64,000 bases of DNA from Maribacter sp. MJ134 (GCF_003970695.1 NZ_CP034570.1:1426001-1490000); one strand, 5' to 3'. Positions 25,566 through 35,793 are shown, counted from the first letter of the stretch. The notes: generated from the sequence alone by a model not told the origin. Made by a program: numbers and translations.

Positions 25566-27446
25566 GTCTTCTACGTTATCACCTTCTGGTGCTGCATCAG
25601 CAGTTGGCTCTCCTTGCGGAGCACCACCAGCTTGTTGCGCTTCTGCTTGTGCCTTGTACATTTCTTCAGAAGCCACTTTCCATGCTTCGTTTATTTTGTC
25701 CAATGCTGGTGCAATTACAGCCAAATCTTTTGATTCATAAGCAGCTTTCAACTCGGTAAGTGCTTCTTCAATTGGCTTTTTCTTATCATCGGAAAGCTTG
25801 TCACCAAACTCGGTCAATTGCTTTTCCGTTTGAAAGATCATTCCATCGGCTTCGTTCAGTTTATCAGCAGTCTCCTTTGCCTTCTTATCAGATTCCGCAT
25901 TAGCCTCAGCTTCAGCCTTCATCTTTTGAATTTCTTCTTCGGTTAAACCAGATGATGCCTCGATACGGATATCCTGCGTTTTATTCGTTGCCTTATCCGT
26001 TGCAGAAACCTTGATGATACCGTTAGCATCAATATCAAAGGTAACCTCAATCTGTGGTGTACCTCTTTGTGCAGGTGGAATACCATCTAAGTGAAAACGA
26101 CCGATAGTTTTGTTATCCGAAGCCATAGGTCTTTCTCCCTGTAATACGTGAATCTCCACAGAAGGTTGATTATCTGCTGCGGTAGAAAACACCTGTGACT
26201 TCTTTGTAGGGATTGTGGTATTCGCATCTATTAACTTGGTCATAACGCTTCCCATAGTTTCAATACCTAACGATAGTGGTGTAACGTCTAATAAAAGTAC
26301 ATCTTTAACATCACCCGTTAAAACACCACCTTGTATTGCAGCTCCAATGGCAACGACCTCGTCTGGATTAACTCCTTTCGACGGTTTCTTACCAAAAAAC
26401 TTCTCCACAGCTTCTTGCACTGCAGGAATTCTAGTAGAACCACCCACTAAAATGATCTCATCAATATCGCTTTTTGAAAGTCCGGCTGCTTTTAAAGCAG
26501 TGGCACATGGCTCAATAGTTCTCTTTACCAAATCAGCGATTAACTGCTCAAATTTAGCTTTTGTTAATGTTCTAACTAAGTGCTTTGGTCCAGAAGCCGT
26601 TGCGGTTACATAAGGCAGATTAATTTCTGTTTGTGCTGAAGAAGACAATTCTATTTTTGCTTTCTCCGCTGCTTCTCGCAATCTTTGGAGTGCCATAGCG
26701 TCTTCTCTTAAATCCATACCTTCTTCAGATTTGAACTCATCAGCCAACCAATCTATAATCTTTTGGTCAACATCGTCCCCTCCTAAATGCGTATCTCCAT
26801 CCGTAGCCAATACTTCAAATACACCATCACCAAGTTCCAATATGGAAACATCATGCGTACCTCCACCAAAATCAAAAACAACTATTTTTTGATCGGTATC
26901 TTTTTTATCCATACCATATGCCAATGAAGCAGAGGTAGGCTCATTAATTATTCTCTCTACGGTGAGACCTGCAATTTCACCAGCTTCTTTAGTAGCTTGT
27001 CTTTGCGCATCGTTAAAGTATGCTGGTACGGTAATAACAGCTCTAGACACATCCTGACCCAAATAATCCTCAGCGGTCTTCTTCATCTTTTGAAGAATCA
27101 TTGCAGATAATTCCTGTGGGGTGTACAAACGACCGTCTATATCTACTCTCGGTGTGTCATTATCGCCCTTTACCACTTTGTAGGGTACACGCTTGGCCTC
27201 CTTGCTAGATTCCGAAAACTTGTTTCCCATAAAACGTTTTATGGAATATATGGTATTGTGTGGGTTTGTAACGGCCTGACGCTTTGCAGGATCACCTACC
27301 TTAATTTCACCGCCTTCTACAAACGCAATAACGGAAGGAGTTGTTCTTTTTCCCTCTGCGTTAGGTATTACAACTGGCTCGTTCCCCTCCATTACGGAAA
27401 CACAGGAGTTGGTAGTACCTAAATCTATTCCTATAATTTTACTCAT
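25542..27446 (-). CDS. dnaK: Chaperone DnaK (Hsp70)
   Basis: The 634-residue Hsp70 chaperone, which binds unfolded peptides in an ATP-driven cycle with DnaJ and GrpE. It shows [12 protein letters not shown] at the start, [13 protein letters not shown], the hinge and linker [15 protein letters not shown], and the acidic C-terminal EEVK end. The protein is intact and normal in length. Its 3' end is unusual: the last eight codons and stop are repeated twice beyond the gene with REP-like sequence between. A sigma54-like promoter with an inverted repeat lies upstream. Confidence 0.97.
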   Translation of the reverse strand: MSKIIGIDLGTTNSCVSVMEGNEPVVIPNAEGKRTTPSVIAFVEGGEIKVGDPAKRQAVTNPHNTIYSIKRFMGNKFSESSKEAKRVPYKVVKGDNDTPRVDIDGRLYTPQELSAMILQKMKKTAEDYLGQDVSRAVITVPAYFNDAQRQATKEAGEIAGLTVERIINEPTSASLAYGMDKKDTDQKIVVFDFGGGTHDVSILELGDGVFEVLATDGDTHLGGDDVDQKIIDWLADEFKSEEGMDLREDAMALQRLREAAEKAKIELSSSAQTEINLPYVTATASGPKHLVRTLTKAKFEQLIADLVKRTIEPCATALKAAGLSKSDIDEIILVGGSTRIPAVQEAVEKFFGKKPSKGVNPDEVVAIGAAIQGGVLTGDVKDVLLLDVTPLSLGIETMGSVMTKLIDANTTIPTKKSQVFSTAADNQPSVEIHVLQGERPMASDNKTIGRFHLDGIPPAQRGTPQIEVTFDIDANGIIKVSATDKATNKTQDIRIEASSGLTEEEIQKMKAEAEANAESDKKAKETADKLNEADGMIFQTEKQLTEFGDKLSDDKKKPIEEALTELKAAYESKDLAVIAPALDKINEAWKVASEEMYKAQAEAQQAGGAPQGEPTADAAPEGDNVEDVDFEEVK

Positions 27447-27497
27447 CTTATATGTTTTAAAATATTAGTGCATTATTTTTTAATCGATTAGTAAATG

Positions 27498-27537
27498 TCA
27501 AACAATATGCCAAGGGAACAAAACTGACAGGATGTCA
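27498..27537 (-). promoter_or_regulatory. Candidate sigma54-type dnaK promoter with TGACA-N3-TGTCA operator
   Basis: On the minus strand, TTGGCATATTGTTTGA (27498-27513) fits the -24/-12 pattern TGGCAY-N5-TTGCW with one mismatch (TTGA for TTGC), ending about 51 bases before the dnaK start. A perfect inverted repeat TGACATCCTGTCA (27525-27537) lies 11 bases upstream of it. The pair looks like an activator or repressor site plus a heat-shock promoter. No sigma70-type flavobacterial promoter of similar quality is visible in this gap. Function is inference. Confidence 0.5.
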
Positions 27538-27621
27538 TTTACGGAGTCAGTTTCATACAATACCGCTGATTGGTTTGGTAGGATTGACAAACGTTGTACA
27601 TTAGCATACAATCTAATACCA

Positions 27622-29055
27622 ATGTTGCAAATAGAATGCATTAGCATATTTGATATGCTTAAAATAGGCGTAGGGCCTTCTAGCTCGCATACCTTAGGTC
27701 CATGGAGAGCGGCCGAAAGATGGATAAAAGATTTAGAAAAATCGGGAACCTTAACAGAAGTTGTAGAGGTAAAGGTACAGATGTATGGCTCATTGTCATT
27801 AACAGGTAAGGGCCATGCAACAGATTATGCCGTTATTTTAGGGCTTCTAGGAACTGACCCCGAGTACATACCCATTGATAAGGTTCATGAACTCGTCTCA
27901 AACGTTACCCTCAATAAAAAACTACATCTCGGTGGAAAATTAGAACTAGATTTTGATCCGAAGACGGACATTATTTTTAATAGAAAATTTCTACCTTATC
28001 ATGCGAATGGTCTACAGTTCGAGGCCAGATTAAAATCGGGTAAAAAGACCTCAAAAAAATATTATTCCATTGGAGGAGGTTTTGTGGTAGTTGAAGAACG
28101 TAAAAATGCCAAAAAGAAGGTAGCCGCATTTAATACCTTTCCCTATCCCGTTCAAAAAGGCGATGAACTATTACGTTTCTGCGAACTGGAAAAAAAATCT
28201 ATTTCGGAAATTGTATTGCAAAACGAACGATCGTTGAGGACCGACGCCAAAATAGACGAGGAATTGCTGCGCATATGGAATACGATGCTGGAGTGCATGT
28301 ATACCGGATGCCATACCGAAGGAAAGTTACCGGGAGGCCTTAACGTAAAACGACGTGCCTTTGAAATGCACAAAAACCTTATCGGAATTGTTCCCTACAC
28401 TAACCCTAGTGAATGGTTACAGTCCATAAGGCAGACTGAAGTTAAGTTCCGACAAATACTGCAATGGGTAAGCTGTTTTGCCCTTAGCGTCAATGAGGTT
28501 AATGCTTCATTGGGGAGAGTGGTCACTGCACCAACAAATGGAAGTGCAGGTGTAATACCAGCTGTTTTAATGTATTACTTGGTGATAGAGAACCATGCGG
28601 GTAATTTTGAACACATCAAACAATTTCTTCTGGTTGCTGGGGAGATAGGAAGTATTTTTAAAAAGGGTGCTACAATTTCTGCCGCTATGGGAGGCTGCCA
28701 AGCAGAAATAGGAGTTTCTTCTGCGATGGCAGCAGGGGCGCTGACAGAGCTATTGGGAGGTTCTCCTGAACAAGTACTAATGGCTGCGGAAATAGCCATG
28801 GAACACCATCTAGGGCTAACCTGTGACCCCATTGGCGGGTTGGTTCAAATTCCATGTATAGAACGAAATTCAATGGGTGCGATAAAGGCCATCAATGCTG
28901 CTGAACTAGCATTGGGGTCCGACCCAAAAGAGGCAAAAGTACCACTTGACAAAGTTGTACAGACCATGTGGGAGACTGCCAAAGACATGAATTCCAAATA
29001 CAAAGAAACTTCAGAGGGCGGCTTAGCCGTAGGTGTATTTTTAAGTGATTGTTAG
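27622..29055 (+). CDS. sdaA: L-serine ammonia-lyase, single-chain iron-sulfur type
   Basis: L-serine dehydratase of about 477 residues, converting serine to pyruvate and ammonia in the cytoplasm. The beta domain starts ISIFDMLKIGVGPSSSHTLGPW. The alpha domain holds three cysteines, C359 (GGC), C401 (LTCDP) and C412 (IPCIE), spaced 42 and 11 residues apart, the same spacing as the [4Fe-4S] ligands of the Legionella enzyme. I use the ATG at 27622. The frame extends 30 codons upstream, but that part is not family-like and crosses the dnaK operator. Confidence 0.92.
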   Translation: MLQIECISIFDMLKIGVGPSSSHTLGPWRAAERWIKDLEKSGTLTEVVEVKVQMYGSLSLTGKGHATDYAVILGLLGTDPEYIPIDKVHELVSNVTLNKKLHLGGKLELDFDPKTDIIFNRKFLPYHANGLQFEARLKSGKKTSKKYYSIGGGFVVVEERKNAKKKVAAFNTFPYPVQKGDELLRFCELEKKSISEIVLQNERSLRTDAKIDEELLRIWNTMLECMYTGCHTEGKLPGGLNVKRRAFEMHKNLIGIVPYTNPSEWLQSIRQTEVKFRQILQWVSCFALSVNEVNASLGRVVTAPTNGSAGVIPAVLMYYLVIENHAGNFEHIKQFLLVAGEIGSIFKKGATISAAMGGCQAEIGVSSAMAAGALTELLGGSPEQVLMAAEIAMEHHLGLTCDPIGGLVQIPCIERNSMGAIKAINAAELALGSDPKEAKVPLDKVVQTMWETAKDMNSKYKETSEGGLAVGVFLSDC

Positions 29056-29074
29056 GCAAGCACAACTTTAGTTT

Positions 29075-30031
29075 CTATTCTACTGATTTTAGGTAGGCAG
29101 TAACGTTTTGTACTATGCGCTCCTCAATATTTTCCGTATTCGCTTTTACGAATTTTTCTCCTGTAATATTCTCATACAGCTCTATATATCTTTCTGATAC
29201 GGTGGAAATGTATTCGTCCGACATTTCTGGAACGGTCTGACCTTCAAGTCCTTGAAAACCATTAGAAATTAACCATTGCCTTACAAATTCTTTAGACAAC
29301 TGTTTTTGAGCCTCTCCCCTCTCCTGCCTTTCTTCATAACCATCCGCATAAAAATAACGCGAAGAATCAGGGGTATGAATTTCATCTATCAGAACGATTT
29401 TACCCTCCTTGGTCTTTCCAAACTCATATTTTGTATCCACTAGAATCAGTCCTCTATCGGCAGCAAGTTGGGTACCACGTTCAAAAAGGGCATAGGTATA
29501 CTTTTCTAGAACAGCATAATCTTCCGCAGAAACGATTTCTTTTTCAACAATGGCCTCTTTGGAGATATCCTCGTCATGATCACCCATTTCGGCTTTGGTG
29601 GCAGGGGTGATGATGGGTGTGGGAAATTTATCGTTCTCTTTCATTCCATCTGGCATCGGAACACCGCACAGCATCCTCTTACCTGCCTTATATTCTCTTG
29701 CGGCATGCCCGGACATGTATCCCCTAATAACCATTTCCACCTTAAAAGCTTCGCAACGTACACCGACAGCTACGTTAGGGTCTGGTGTAGCAGAAAGCCA
29801 ATTGGGAACGATATCCGCAGTGAGCGCCATCATTTTTGTTGCTATCTGGTTCAATATTTGTCCCTTAAAAGGAATTCCCTTTGGCATTACCACATCAAAG
29901 GCAGAAAGTCTATCCGTTGCTATCATCACCAATACATCGTTCTTCAAGGTGTAGACTTCCCTAACCTTTCCTGTGTAAACATGCTCTTGGTTCGGAAAGT
30001 TAAAATTGGTATCGTAAATAGTCTGGGGCAT
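29075..30031 (-). CDS. purC: SAICAR synthase (PurC)
   Basis: Phosphoribosylaminoimidazole-succinocarboxamide synthase, step 8 of de novo purine synthesis, 318 residues, the long form usual in Bacteroidota and yeast. Recognisable parts are [50 protein letters not shown], and LVDTKYEFG with [14 protein letters not shown]. It lies seven bases after phoH and is probably in the same transcript. Confidence 0.96.
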   Translation of the reverse strand: MPQTIYDTNFNFPNQEHVYTGKVREVYTLKNDVLVMIATDRLSAFDVVMPKGIPFKGQILNQIATKMMALTADIVPNWLSATPDPNVAVGVRCEAFKVEMVIRGYMSGHAAREYKAGKRMLCGVPMPDGMKENDKFPTPIITPATKAEMGDHDEDISKEAIVEKEIVSAEDYAVLEKYTYALFERGTQLAADRGLILVDTKYEFGKTKEGKIVLIDEIHTPDSSRYFYADGYEERQERGEAQKQLSKEFVRQWLISNGFQGLEGQTVPEMSDEYISTVSERYIELYENITGEKFVKANTENIEERIVQNVTAYLKSVE

Positions 30032-30038
30032 TCTTTAG

Positions 30039-30992
30039 TTAATTTTGGTGTTCAATATTTCTGTAGGCATCAATTACCTTTTTTACGAGCCTGTGCCGTA
30101 TTACGTCCTTATCATCAAGATATATAATTTCTATACCTTCTACATTAGCTAGAACCAACAGTGCTTCTTTTAATCCGGAAATAGTTCTTCTGGGCAAATC
30201 TATCTGTCCAGGGTCACCAGTAATCAAGAACTGGGCATTTTTTCCCATTCTGGTAAGGAACATTTTCATTTGGGCGTGTGTAGTATTTTGGGCTTCATCC
30301 AAAATCACAAAGGCATTATCCAAAGTACGTCCTCTCATAAAGGCCATAGGCGCAATTTGAATGGTCCCATTTTCAATAAAGTGCGCCAATTTTTCCGCAG
30401 GAATCATATCCCTTAACGCATCATATAATGGTTGCATGTAAGGGTCTAGTTTTTCCTGTAAATCCCCTGGCAGGAAACCTAGATTCTCCCCTGCCTCTAC
30501 GGCAGGCCTGGTAAGGATAATTCTTCTCACTTGCTTTTCCTTAAGGGCCTTTACCGCCAAAGCCACACCTGTATAGGTCTTCCCTGTTCCTGCGGGCCCT
30601 ATGGCAAATACCATGTCATTTTTTTTGGCAGCATCTACCAAACGTCTTTGGTTCGCCGTTTGAGCTTTAATCAGTTTTCCGCTTACACCATGCACTAAAG
30701 TTTCCCCGCTATTTGCAGAAGATTGATAGTCTTTGGAAGTTTCACTGGTTAGGACACGCTCTATACTATTTTCATCTAATTTATTGTATTTAACGAAATG
30801 TTCCGTCAACATGTCAAAACGTTTATCAAATTCCTCTAAAAGGCTTTCATCGCCATAGACTTTTATTTTATTCCCCCTAGCTACAATCTTAAGCTTTGGG
30901 AAATATTTTTTTAAAAGATCAATATTCTCATTTTGCTGTCCAAAAAACTCTCTTGGACTAATTTCGGTAAGTTCTAAAACCAGTTCGTTCAA
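30039..30992 (-). CDS. phoH: PhoH-family ATPase
   Basis: A 317-residue PhoH-like P-loop protein. An N-terminal KH-like region (NKIKVYGDESLLEEFDKRF) precedes the ATPase domain with Walker A GPAGTGKT (132-139) and Walker B FVILDEAQNT. PhoH proteins are linked to RNA metabolism and phosphate stress, but the biochemical role is not settled. The start is a TTG at 30992 (NELVLELTEISPREFFG); no in-frame ATG precedes the conserved start. A candidate promoter lies upstream. Confidence 0.93.
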   Translation of the reverse strand: MNELVLELTEISPREFFGQQNENIDLLKKYFPKLKIVARGNKIKVYGDESLLEEFDKRFDMLTEHFVKYNKLDENSIERVLTSETSKDYQSSANSGETLVHGVSGKLIKAQTANQRRLVDAAKKNDMVFAIGPAGTGKTYTGVALAVKALKEKQVRRIILTRPAVEAGENLGFLPGDLQEKLDPYMQPLYDALRDMIPAEKLAHFIENGTIQIAPMAFMRGRTLDNAFVILDEAQNTTHAQMKMFLTRMGKNAQFLITGDPGQIDLPRRTISGLKEALLVLANVEGIEIIYLDDKDVIRHRLVKKVIDAYRNIEHQN

Positions 30993-31068
30993 ATAGTAGA
31001 ATTTAATAAGATTAAGCCGAGGTGAAGTTTAATTTCGCTTGGCTCTTTTTTTGTTTAATTTTGTATAT

Positions 31069-31102
31069 CAAATTTAAGCAAATTTTCACTTTGCCCAGTC
31101 AA
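31069..31102 (-). promoter_or_regulatory. Candidate promoter of phoH-purC
   Basis: On the minus strand a TTG (31100-31102) is followed after 23 bases by TAAATTTG (31069-31076), fitting the flavobacterial consensus TTG-N17-23-TAnnTTTG. A plus-strand TAATTTTG at 31056-31063 overlaps the same gap and could serve the divergent SAM hydrolase gene, although its nearest TTG is only 14 bases away. Confidence 0.4.
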
Positions 31103-31122
31103 AAACATATCAACATTGCTTC

Positions 31123-31953
31123 ATGGCAATCATTACACTAACTACGGATTTTGGACTTAAAGACCACTTTGTTGGGGTACTAAAAGGTTCTATCTACAGT
31201 GCATTGCCAGATGCTAAGATTGTTGATATATCCCACGACATTACCCCTTTTAATATTCATGAATGTGCTTATATTTTGGAGAATTCGTACCATAATTTTC
31301 CAAGAGGCACTATTCACATAGTAGGTGTAGATTCTGAGGCTACACCAGAAAACAAACATATAGCGGTGTTGGTAGACGGCCATTATTTTATAAGCGCAAA
31401 TACCGGAGTGATCGGACTTATAACTTCAGAAATGAAACCGGAAAAAGTTATGGAAATCAATATTCCAGACCCTATTCATGGTTCTTTTCCCGTTATGAGT
31501 GTTTTTGTTCAAGTAGCTTGCCATTTAGCCAGGGGAGGAACTTTAGAGGTTATAGGAAAGCCTTTTTCCGAACCAAAAAACTTAAGAGAGTTCGCTCCCC
31601 GTATTGTTGATGATGGAAAAAAAATAATTGGGAGTGTTATCTATATTGACAATTACGGCAACGTGGTCACAAATATTCAAAAACATTTATTTGACGCCTA
31701 CAGAAACGGGCGTTCTTTTGAACTACAGGCCAGAAACTATAAAATAAAAGCAATATTCAACGCCTACAGCGATATCGTCGATTTCTCTCTTGATAAAAGT
31801 AAACGAAAAGGTGACGGAGATTTACTGGCATTGTTCAACTCCTCCGGATATATTGAGTTGGCCATCTATAAAAGTAATTTGAATACCGTAGGAGGAGCTT
31901 CTACCCTATTGGGTCTAGATTACAGAGATACCATAATTATCGATTTCCTTTAA
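31123..31953 (+). CDS. SAM hydroxide adenosyltransferase (DUF62 / chlorinase-fluorinase fold)
   Basis: A 276-residue member of the S-adenosyl-L-methionine hydrolase family that shares its fold with SAM fluorinase and chlorinase. The N-terminal IITLTTDFGLKDHFVGVLKG, ISHDITPFNIHECAYIL, VDSE and C-terminal YIDNYGNVVTNI motifs are visible. Ordinary bacterial members split SAM to adenosine and methionine using water; there is no sign here of the fluorinase-specific loop. It is divergent from phoH. Physiological role uncertain. Confidence 0.9.
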   Translation: MAIITLTTDFGLKDHFVGVLKGSIYSALPDAKIVDISHDITPFNIHECAYILENSYHNFPRGTIHIVGVDSEATPENKHIAVLVDGHYFISANTGVIGLITSEMKPEKVMEINIPDPIHGSFPVMSVFVQVACHLARGGTLEVIGKPFSEPKNLREFAPRIVDDGKKIIGSVIYIDNYGNVVTNIQKHLFDAYRNGRSFELQARNYKIKAIFNAYSDIVDFSLDKSKRKGDGDLLALFNSSGYIELAIYKSNLNTVGGASTLLGLDYRDTIIIDFL

Positions 31954-32253
31954 GATAAGAAACTTAAGAACGCTTTGGTCACAACTAAGCACTTCTATCT
32001 TTTTAGAAGGTGGCCGGTACACCCTCCCAAACACAAAACGTTAATAACTAAAGTAATGTTCTAGTGTAGATTCCTTATTTGGTTGATTCTACGGTGCTTT
32101 TAGACCGAAGTTACCACCGCCTTACTGTTGATAAGTTTGTTTCCGTTGAACAGGCATTTCAAATATCTTTGTTTTAGATGAAGTGCTGATAATAGTGAAT
32201 GACATTCTCACAACGGCACCCTAGTTCTCATAAAAGAAATCAAAGCATAAAGA
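31954..32253. other. 300-base intergenic region before dnaN
   Basis: No credible coding frame or RNA gene was seen. A small hairpin CTTCTA / TAGAAG (31992-32009) lacks a T-tract. A -7 box TATCTTTG at 32164-32171 could start the dnaN transcript, with TTG triplets 15 or 24 bases upstream, both just off the usual spacing. Confidence 0.4.
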
Positions 32254-33372
32254 ATGAAATTCATAGTCTCTAGCACATATTTATTAAAACAACTTCAGGT
32301 TTTAGGTGGGGTTATCAATAACAGCAATACCTTGCCAATTTTGGATAATTTTCTTTTTGATTTAAACAAGGATAAATTAACGGTTTCCGCATCGGACTTA
32401 GAAACTACAATGAGTTCCGTACTCAATGTAGATTCTGATAATGAGGGAACTATTGCGGTACCGGCACGTTTACTTTTGGAAACTCTGAAAACCTTTCCGG
32501 AGCAGCCGTTGACTTTCGTTGTTTCTGATAACAATACGGTTGAAATCAGCTCTAATCATGGTAAATATGCACTGGCCTATGCAGATGGAGCGGAATTTCC
32601 CAAGGCGGTTGAGCTTTCAAACCCAAGCTCTACGGCACTCTTAGGTGACATTTTAGCCACGGCGATAAATAAAACCATATTCGCTGCGGGTAATGATGAC
32701 CTTAGACCCGTTATGAGTGGAGTGTTTTTTCAATTTTCACCGGAAAACCTAACATTTGTGGCTACAGATGCACATAAATTGGTAAAATATCAACGAGCGG
32801 ATGTAACCGCCTCTCAAGTAGCTGAGTTTATAATGCCTAAAAAACCACTTACACTGCTTAAAGGTATTTTGGCCGGGAGTGAATCAGAAGTAGTTATCGA
32901 ATATAACGATAGTAATGCAAAGTTTACCTTTGATGAAACAGAATTGATTTGTAGGTTAATTGATGGTAAATACCCTAATTATGAGGCTGTAATACCAAAA
33001 GAAAATCCTAACAAACTAACTATTGCTAGAAATCAGTTTTTAAGTTCCGTTAGAAGGGTCTCTATCTTTTCCAATAAAACCACACATCAAATAAGACTCA
33101 AAATTGCCGGTGCGGAACTAAATATTTCTGCAGAGGATATTGATTATTCCAACAAAGCGGAGGAGCGTTTAACTTGTAGTTATCAAGGTGATGATATGCA
33201 AATAGGATTCAACTCTAGATTCCTTACCGAAATGTTGAATAATTTAGGCTCTGATGAGGTTTCTCTGGAGATGAGCTTGCCAAATAGAGCAGGCATACTT
33301 ACTCCTATAGATGGCCTGGACGAAGGTGAAAACGTAACAATGTTGGTAATGCCAGTTATGCTAAATAGTTAG
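32254..33372 (+). CDS. dnaN: DNA polymerase III beta subunit (sliding clamp)
   Basis: The 372-residue processivity clamp of the replicative polymerase. It shows the three-domain clamp pattern from MKFIVSSTYLLKQLQVLGGVI to the C-terminal motif VTMLVMPVMLNS, which closes the protein-binding groove. Length is normal. No dnaA or origin-like cluster of DnaA boxes is visible around it. A strong terminator follows directly. Confidence 0.97.
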   Translation: MKFIVSSTYLLKQLQVLGGVINNSNTLPILDNFLFDLNKDKLTVSASDLETTMSSVLNVDSDNEGTIAVPARLLLETLKTFPEQPLTFVVSDNNTVEISSNHGKYALAYADGAEFPKAVELSNPSSTALLGDILATAINKTIFAAGNDDLRPVMSGVFFQFSPENLTFVATDAHKLVKYQRADVTASQVAEFIMPKKPLTLLKGILAGSESEVVIEYNDSNAKFTFDETELICRLIDGKYPNYEAVIPKENPNKLTIARNQFLSSVRRVSIFSNKTTHQIRLKIAGAELNISAEDIDYSNKAEERLTCSYQGDDMQIGFNSRFLTEMLNNLGSDEVSLEMSLPNRAGILTPIDGLDEGENVTMLVMPVMLNS

Positions 33373-33396
33373 TGATAATCAGATTTTTAAATAAGT

Positions 33397-33424
33397 AAAA
33401 GGGGAGCTAAATAGCTCCCCTTTT
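33397..33424. terminator. Bidirectional terminator between dnaN and the DUF4870 gene
   Basis: AAAAGGGGAGCT and AGCTCCCCTTTT form a perfect 12-base-pair stem with a 4-base loop. A-runs and T-runs flank both sides, so it can end both convergent genes. Confidence 0.88.
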
Positions 33425-33437
33425 CAATGTCATTATA

Positions 33438-33803
33438 TTATGATATGAACTTTATCGTCCCGAAATAACTTGGACCTTCTCCGTTACCCGCTTTTACAGC
33501 ATTAACAATAGGCATTATAAGAGATAAAACACCTGCGAATATCAGTAGTGCGATTCCTAAACCAAATAAGAGTATTGCCGGAATACCTATGATTACGTAG
33601 AGAATTAGACTCAATTGAAAATTAATTATTGCTTTGCCGTGTTCGTCCATACCAACTACCGAGTCCTTCATGGTAAGCCAAAGTACCAATGGCACAATAA
33701 GTCCTCCAAATCCGGTGATGAAATCTAGATATTGGGTTAAATGGGCAACGACCAAAAGATTTCGGTCTTCCCGTAACGCGATGTTGTGATTAATTATTTC
33801 CAT
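33438..33803 (-). CDS. DUF4870 (Tic20-like) membrane protein
   Basis: A 121-residue protein with three to four hydrophobic helices and the family pattern HLTQYLDFITGFGGLIVPLVLWLTMKDS ... HGKAIINFQLSLILY ... FAGVLSLIMPIVNAVKAGNG. Members of DUF4870 resemble the chloroplast import protein Tic20 in topology, but no function is proven in bacteria. It is a single gene between two terminators or gaps. Confidence 0.8.
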   Translation of the reverse strand: MEIINHNIALREDRNLLVVAHLTQYLDFITGFGGLIVPLVLWLTMKDSVVGMDEHGKAIINFQLSLILYVIIGIPAILLFGLGIALLIFAGVLSLIMPIVNAVKAGNGEGPSYFGTIKFIS

Positions 33804-33885
33804 TTTCTGATTGATTTTAAGATGAATAACTACAAATGTGACGTAGCAATCAGATAAATGTTACACTTTTTCCTAAGAATTAATA

Positions 33886-34305
33886 TTAAACCTTCTTCAG
33901 AAGCTTTTCTAACTTTAATTTATTCTTGGCGATTTTGGCATTAAGTTTCAAGACCTTACTGTTTATTTTATCTATGTCCACAGGTGCCAATTTACCTTTG
34001 GCCTTGCCCTTTTCTAATTTGGATTGTAATTTCTGAACTTGATTCTCATCCTTGGCTATTCCTTTCTTATAGGAAGCTACAGTCTTCAAGAGTTTTTCTC
34101 TTTTATCCTTTTGCTTCTCCTTCTTTTTAAGTTTTTTATCTTCCTTTTTGGCTTTTTCAACCTTACGTTTAACAGCCTTCATCTCCTCCTCTTCTTGGAT
34201 TTTTAATTGCTCTGAAGTTTCCGTGGATCCGTTTGTTTGTCCGTAAGAACCAGAAACCATGACTCCGAATAAAAGTAAGAATAAAGCGTACCTGAACTTT
34301 TGCAT
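33886..34305 (-). CDS. Exported lysine-rich coiled-coil protein
   Basis: A 139-residue protein with a signal peptide (ends SGSYGQ) followed by an almost uninterrupted charged helix rich in Lys and Glu (EEEEMKAVKRKVEKAKKEDKK and similar), predicted coiled coil to the end. No family is recognised. It probably works in the periplasm as a structural or binding helix, but nothing in the sequence shows a role. Confidence 0.6.
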   Translation of the reverse strand: MQKFRYALFLLLFGVMVSGSYGQTNGSTETSEQLKIQEEEEMKAVKRKVEKAKKEDKKLKKKEKQKDKREKLLKTVASYKKGIAKDENQVQKLQSKLEKGKAKGKLAPVDIDKINSKVLKLNAKIAKNKLKLEKLLKKV

Positions 34306-34422
34306 GCAGTTATAGAATTTAAAATTATTATACTAATGTAGATAATTATCATTAACCATAGACGAACCGAAAATTATTTTCAATCACTACAGGCTACCTT
34401 ATTAATTATTTACTTTTACATC

Positions 34423-35793
34423 ATGATTCAAGATGATACCATTATAGCCCTAGCAACTCCTTCGGGAGCCGGCGCAATTGCCGTAATAAGAATATCCGGT
34501 GGCCAGGCTGTCGATATTGTCTCAAAACACTTTAAATCTGTTATCAATAAGAAACTAATAGAACAAAAAAGTCACACCATTCACTTGGGACATATCATTG
34601 ATGGTAAGAAATTTTTAGATCAGGTTTTGGTCTCTATTTTCAAAAACCCACATTCGTACACCGGAGAAGATGTGGTTGAAATCTCATGTCATGGCTCAGT
34701 CTATATTCAACAGCAAATTATTCAGCTTTTTTTGAGAAACGGTTGTCGTATGGCGGCTGCTGGCGAATTTACCATGAGAGCGTTCCTTAATGGTAAGATG
34801 GATTTGAGTCAGGCCGAAGCCGTTGCGGATTTAATTGCAAGCGATAGCGAAGCAGCGCATCAAATTGCCATGCAACAGATGCGGGGAGGTTTTAGTAACG
34901 AGATTAAAAAACTTAGGCAAGAACTATTGAACTTTGCCTCTCTCATTGAGCTAGAATTGGATTTTTCCCAAGAGGATGTTGAATTCGCCGATAGAACGCA
35001 ATTTAATAATCTTCTAGATAAGATAACTCAAGTATTAAAGGGGTTAATAGATTCATTTGCCCTTGGAAATGTCATCAAAAATGGTATTCCCATTGCCATA
35101 GTAGGTGAGCCCAATGTGGGGAAGTCTACCCTCCTCAACGCCATTTTGAACGAAGAGAGAGCTATTGTAAGCGATATTCCAGGAACAACAAGAGATACTG
35201 TTGAGGACCAGATAGCTATCGGTGGAGTAAATTTCAGGTTCATTGATACCGCAGGCATAAGAAATACAGAGGATAAGATAGAACAAATAGGTATTGCTAG
35301 AGCCTACGAAAAAATTGAACAGGCACAGCTAGTCATCTATCTTTTTGAGGCCTCTGAAGACAAAGCAGCGGAGATTGAGGCTTTACGGAATAAATATACA
35401 GACAAGAACATACTCCTTTTAGCCAATAAAATAGATACCGTAAAAAAGGATAGAGTTAAAGAGTTAAAAAACACATTTAAGGACCTCGTACTACTATCCG
35501 CCAAAGATGGTAAGGGCATTGAAGAATTGAAAGAGAAATTATTGACACTTTCCAATGCTGGCCAAATGGGCAAGAATGATACTATTGTGACCAATAACAG
35601 GCATTACGATGCCTTATTAAAAGCCCTAGAAGCGATACAAAAGGTTAAAGAAGGCATGGACATGGAGTTGTCAAGCGACCTTATGGCGATTGATATTAGA
35701 GAAGCGCTTTTTCACCTCGGGGAAATCACGGGAAGCGTTTCTACGGATGATTTACTCGGAAACATCTTTTCTAATTTCTGTATCGGGAAATAA
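34423..35793 (+). CDS. mnmE: tRNA modification GTPase MnmE
   Basis: A 456-residue GTPase that with MnmG installs the carboxymethylaminomethyl group on the wobble uridine of certain tRNAs. The N-terminal folate-binding domain (DDTIIALATPSGAGAIAVIRISG), the G domain with G1 GEPNVGKST (about 228-236), DIPGTTRD, DTAG and NKID, and the C-terminal CIGK with the catalytic-site cysteine are all present. Intact and standard length. Confidence 0.97.
   Translation: MIQDDTIIALATPSGAGAIAVIRISGGQAVDIVSKHFKSVINKKLIEQKSHTIHLGHIIDGKKFLDQVLVSIFKNPHSYTGEDVVEISCHGSVYIQQQIIQLFLRNGCRMAAAGEFTMRAFLNGKMDLSQAEAVADLIASDSEAAHQIAMQQMRGGFSNEIKKLRQELLNFASLIELELDFSQEDVEFADRTQFNNLLDKITQVLKGLIDSFALGNVIKNGIPIAIVGEPNVGKSTLLNAILNEERAIVSDIPGTTRDTVEDQIAIGGVNFRFIDTAGIRNTEDKIEQIGIARAYEKIEQAQLVIYLFEASEDKAAEIEALRNKYTDKNILLLANKIDTVKKDRVKELKNTFKDLVLLSAKDGKGIEELKEKLLTLSNAGQMGKNDTIVTNNRHYDALLKALEAIQKVKEGMDMELSSDLMAIDIREALFHLGEITGSVSTDDLLGNIFSNFCIGK

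Noticed and set aside
27532..27621. An N-terminal extension of the serine dehydratase
   Set aside because: The added 30 residues are not family-like and the earlier start lies inside the dnaK operator; the ATG at 27622 gives the usual N-terminus.
29576..30127. A 183-residue plus-strand frame opposite purC and phoH
   Set aside because: It is antisense to two strongly conserved genes and has the biased composition of a shadow frame.
31123..31953. A SAM fluorinase or chlorinase
   Set aside because: The sequence fits the widespread SAM hydrolase branch, and nothing suggests halide use; there are no neighbouring halometabolite genes.
32000..33400. A replication origin near dnaN
   Set aside because: No dnaA gene, no cluster of DnaA boxes and no DNA-unwinding-like element; dnaN is often away from the origin in Bacteroidota.
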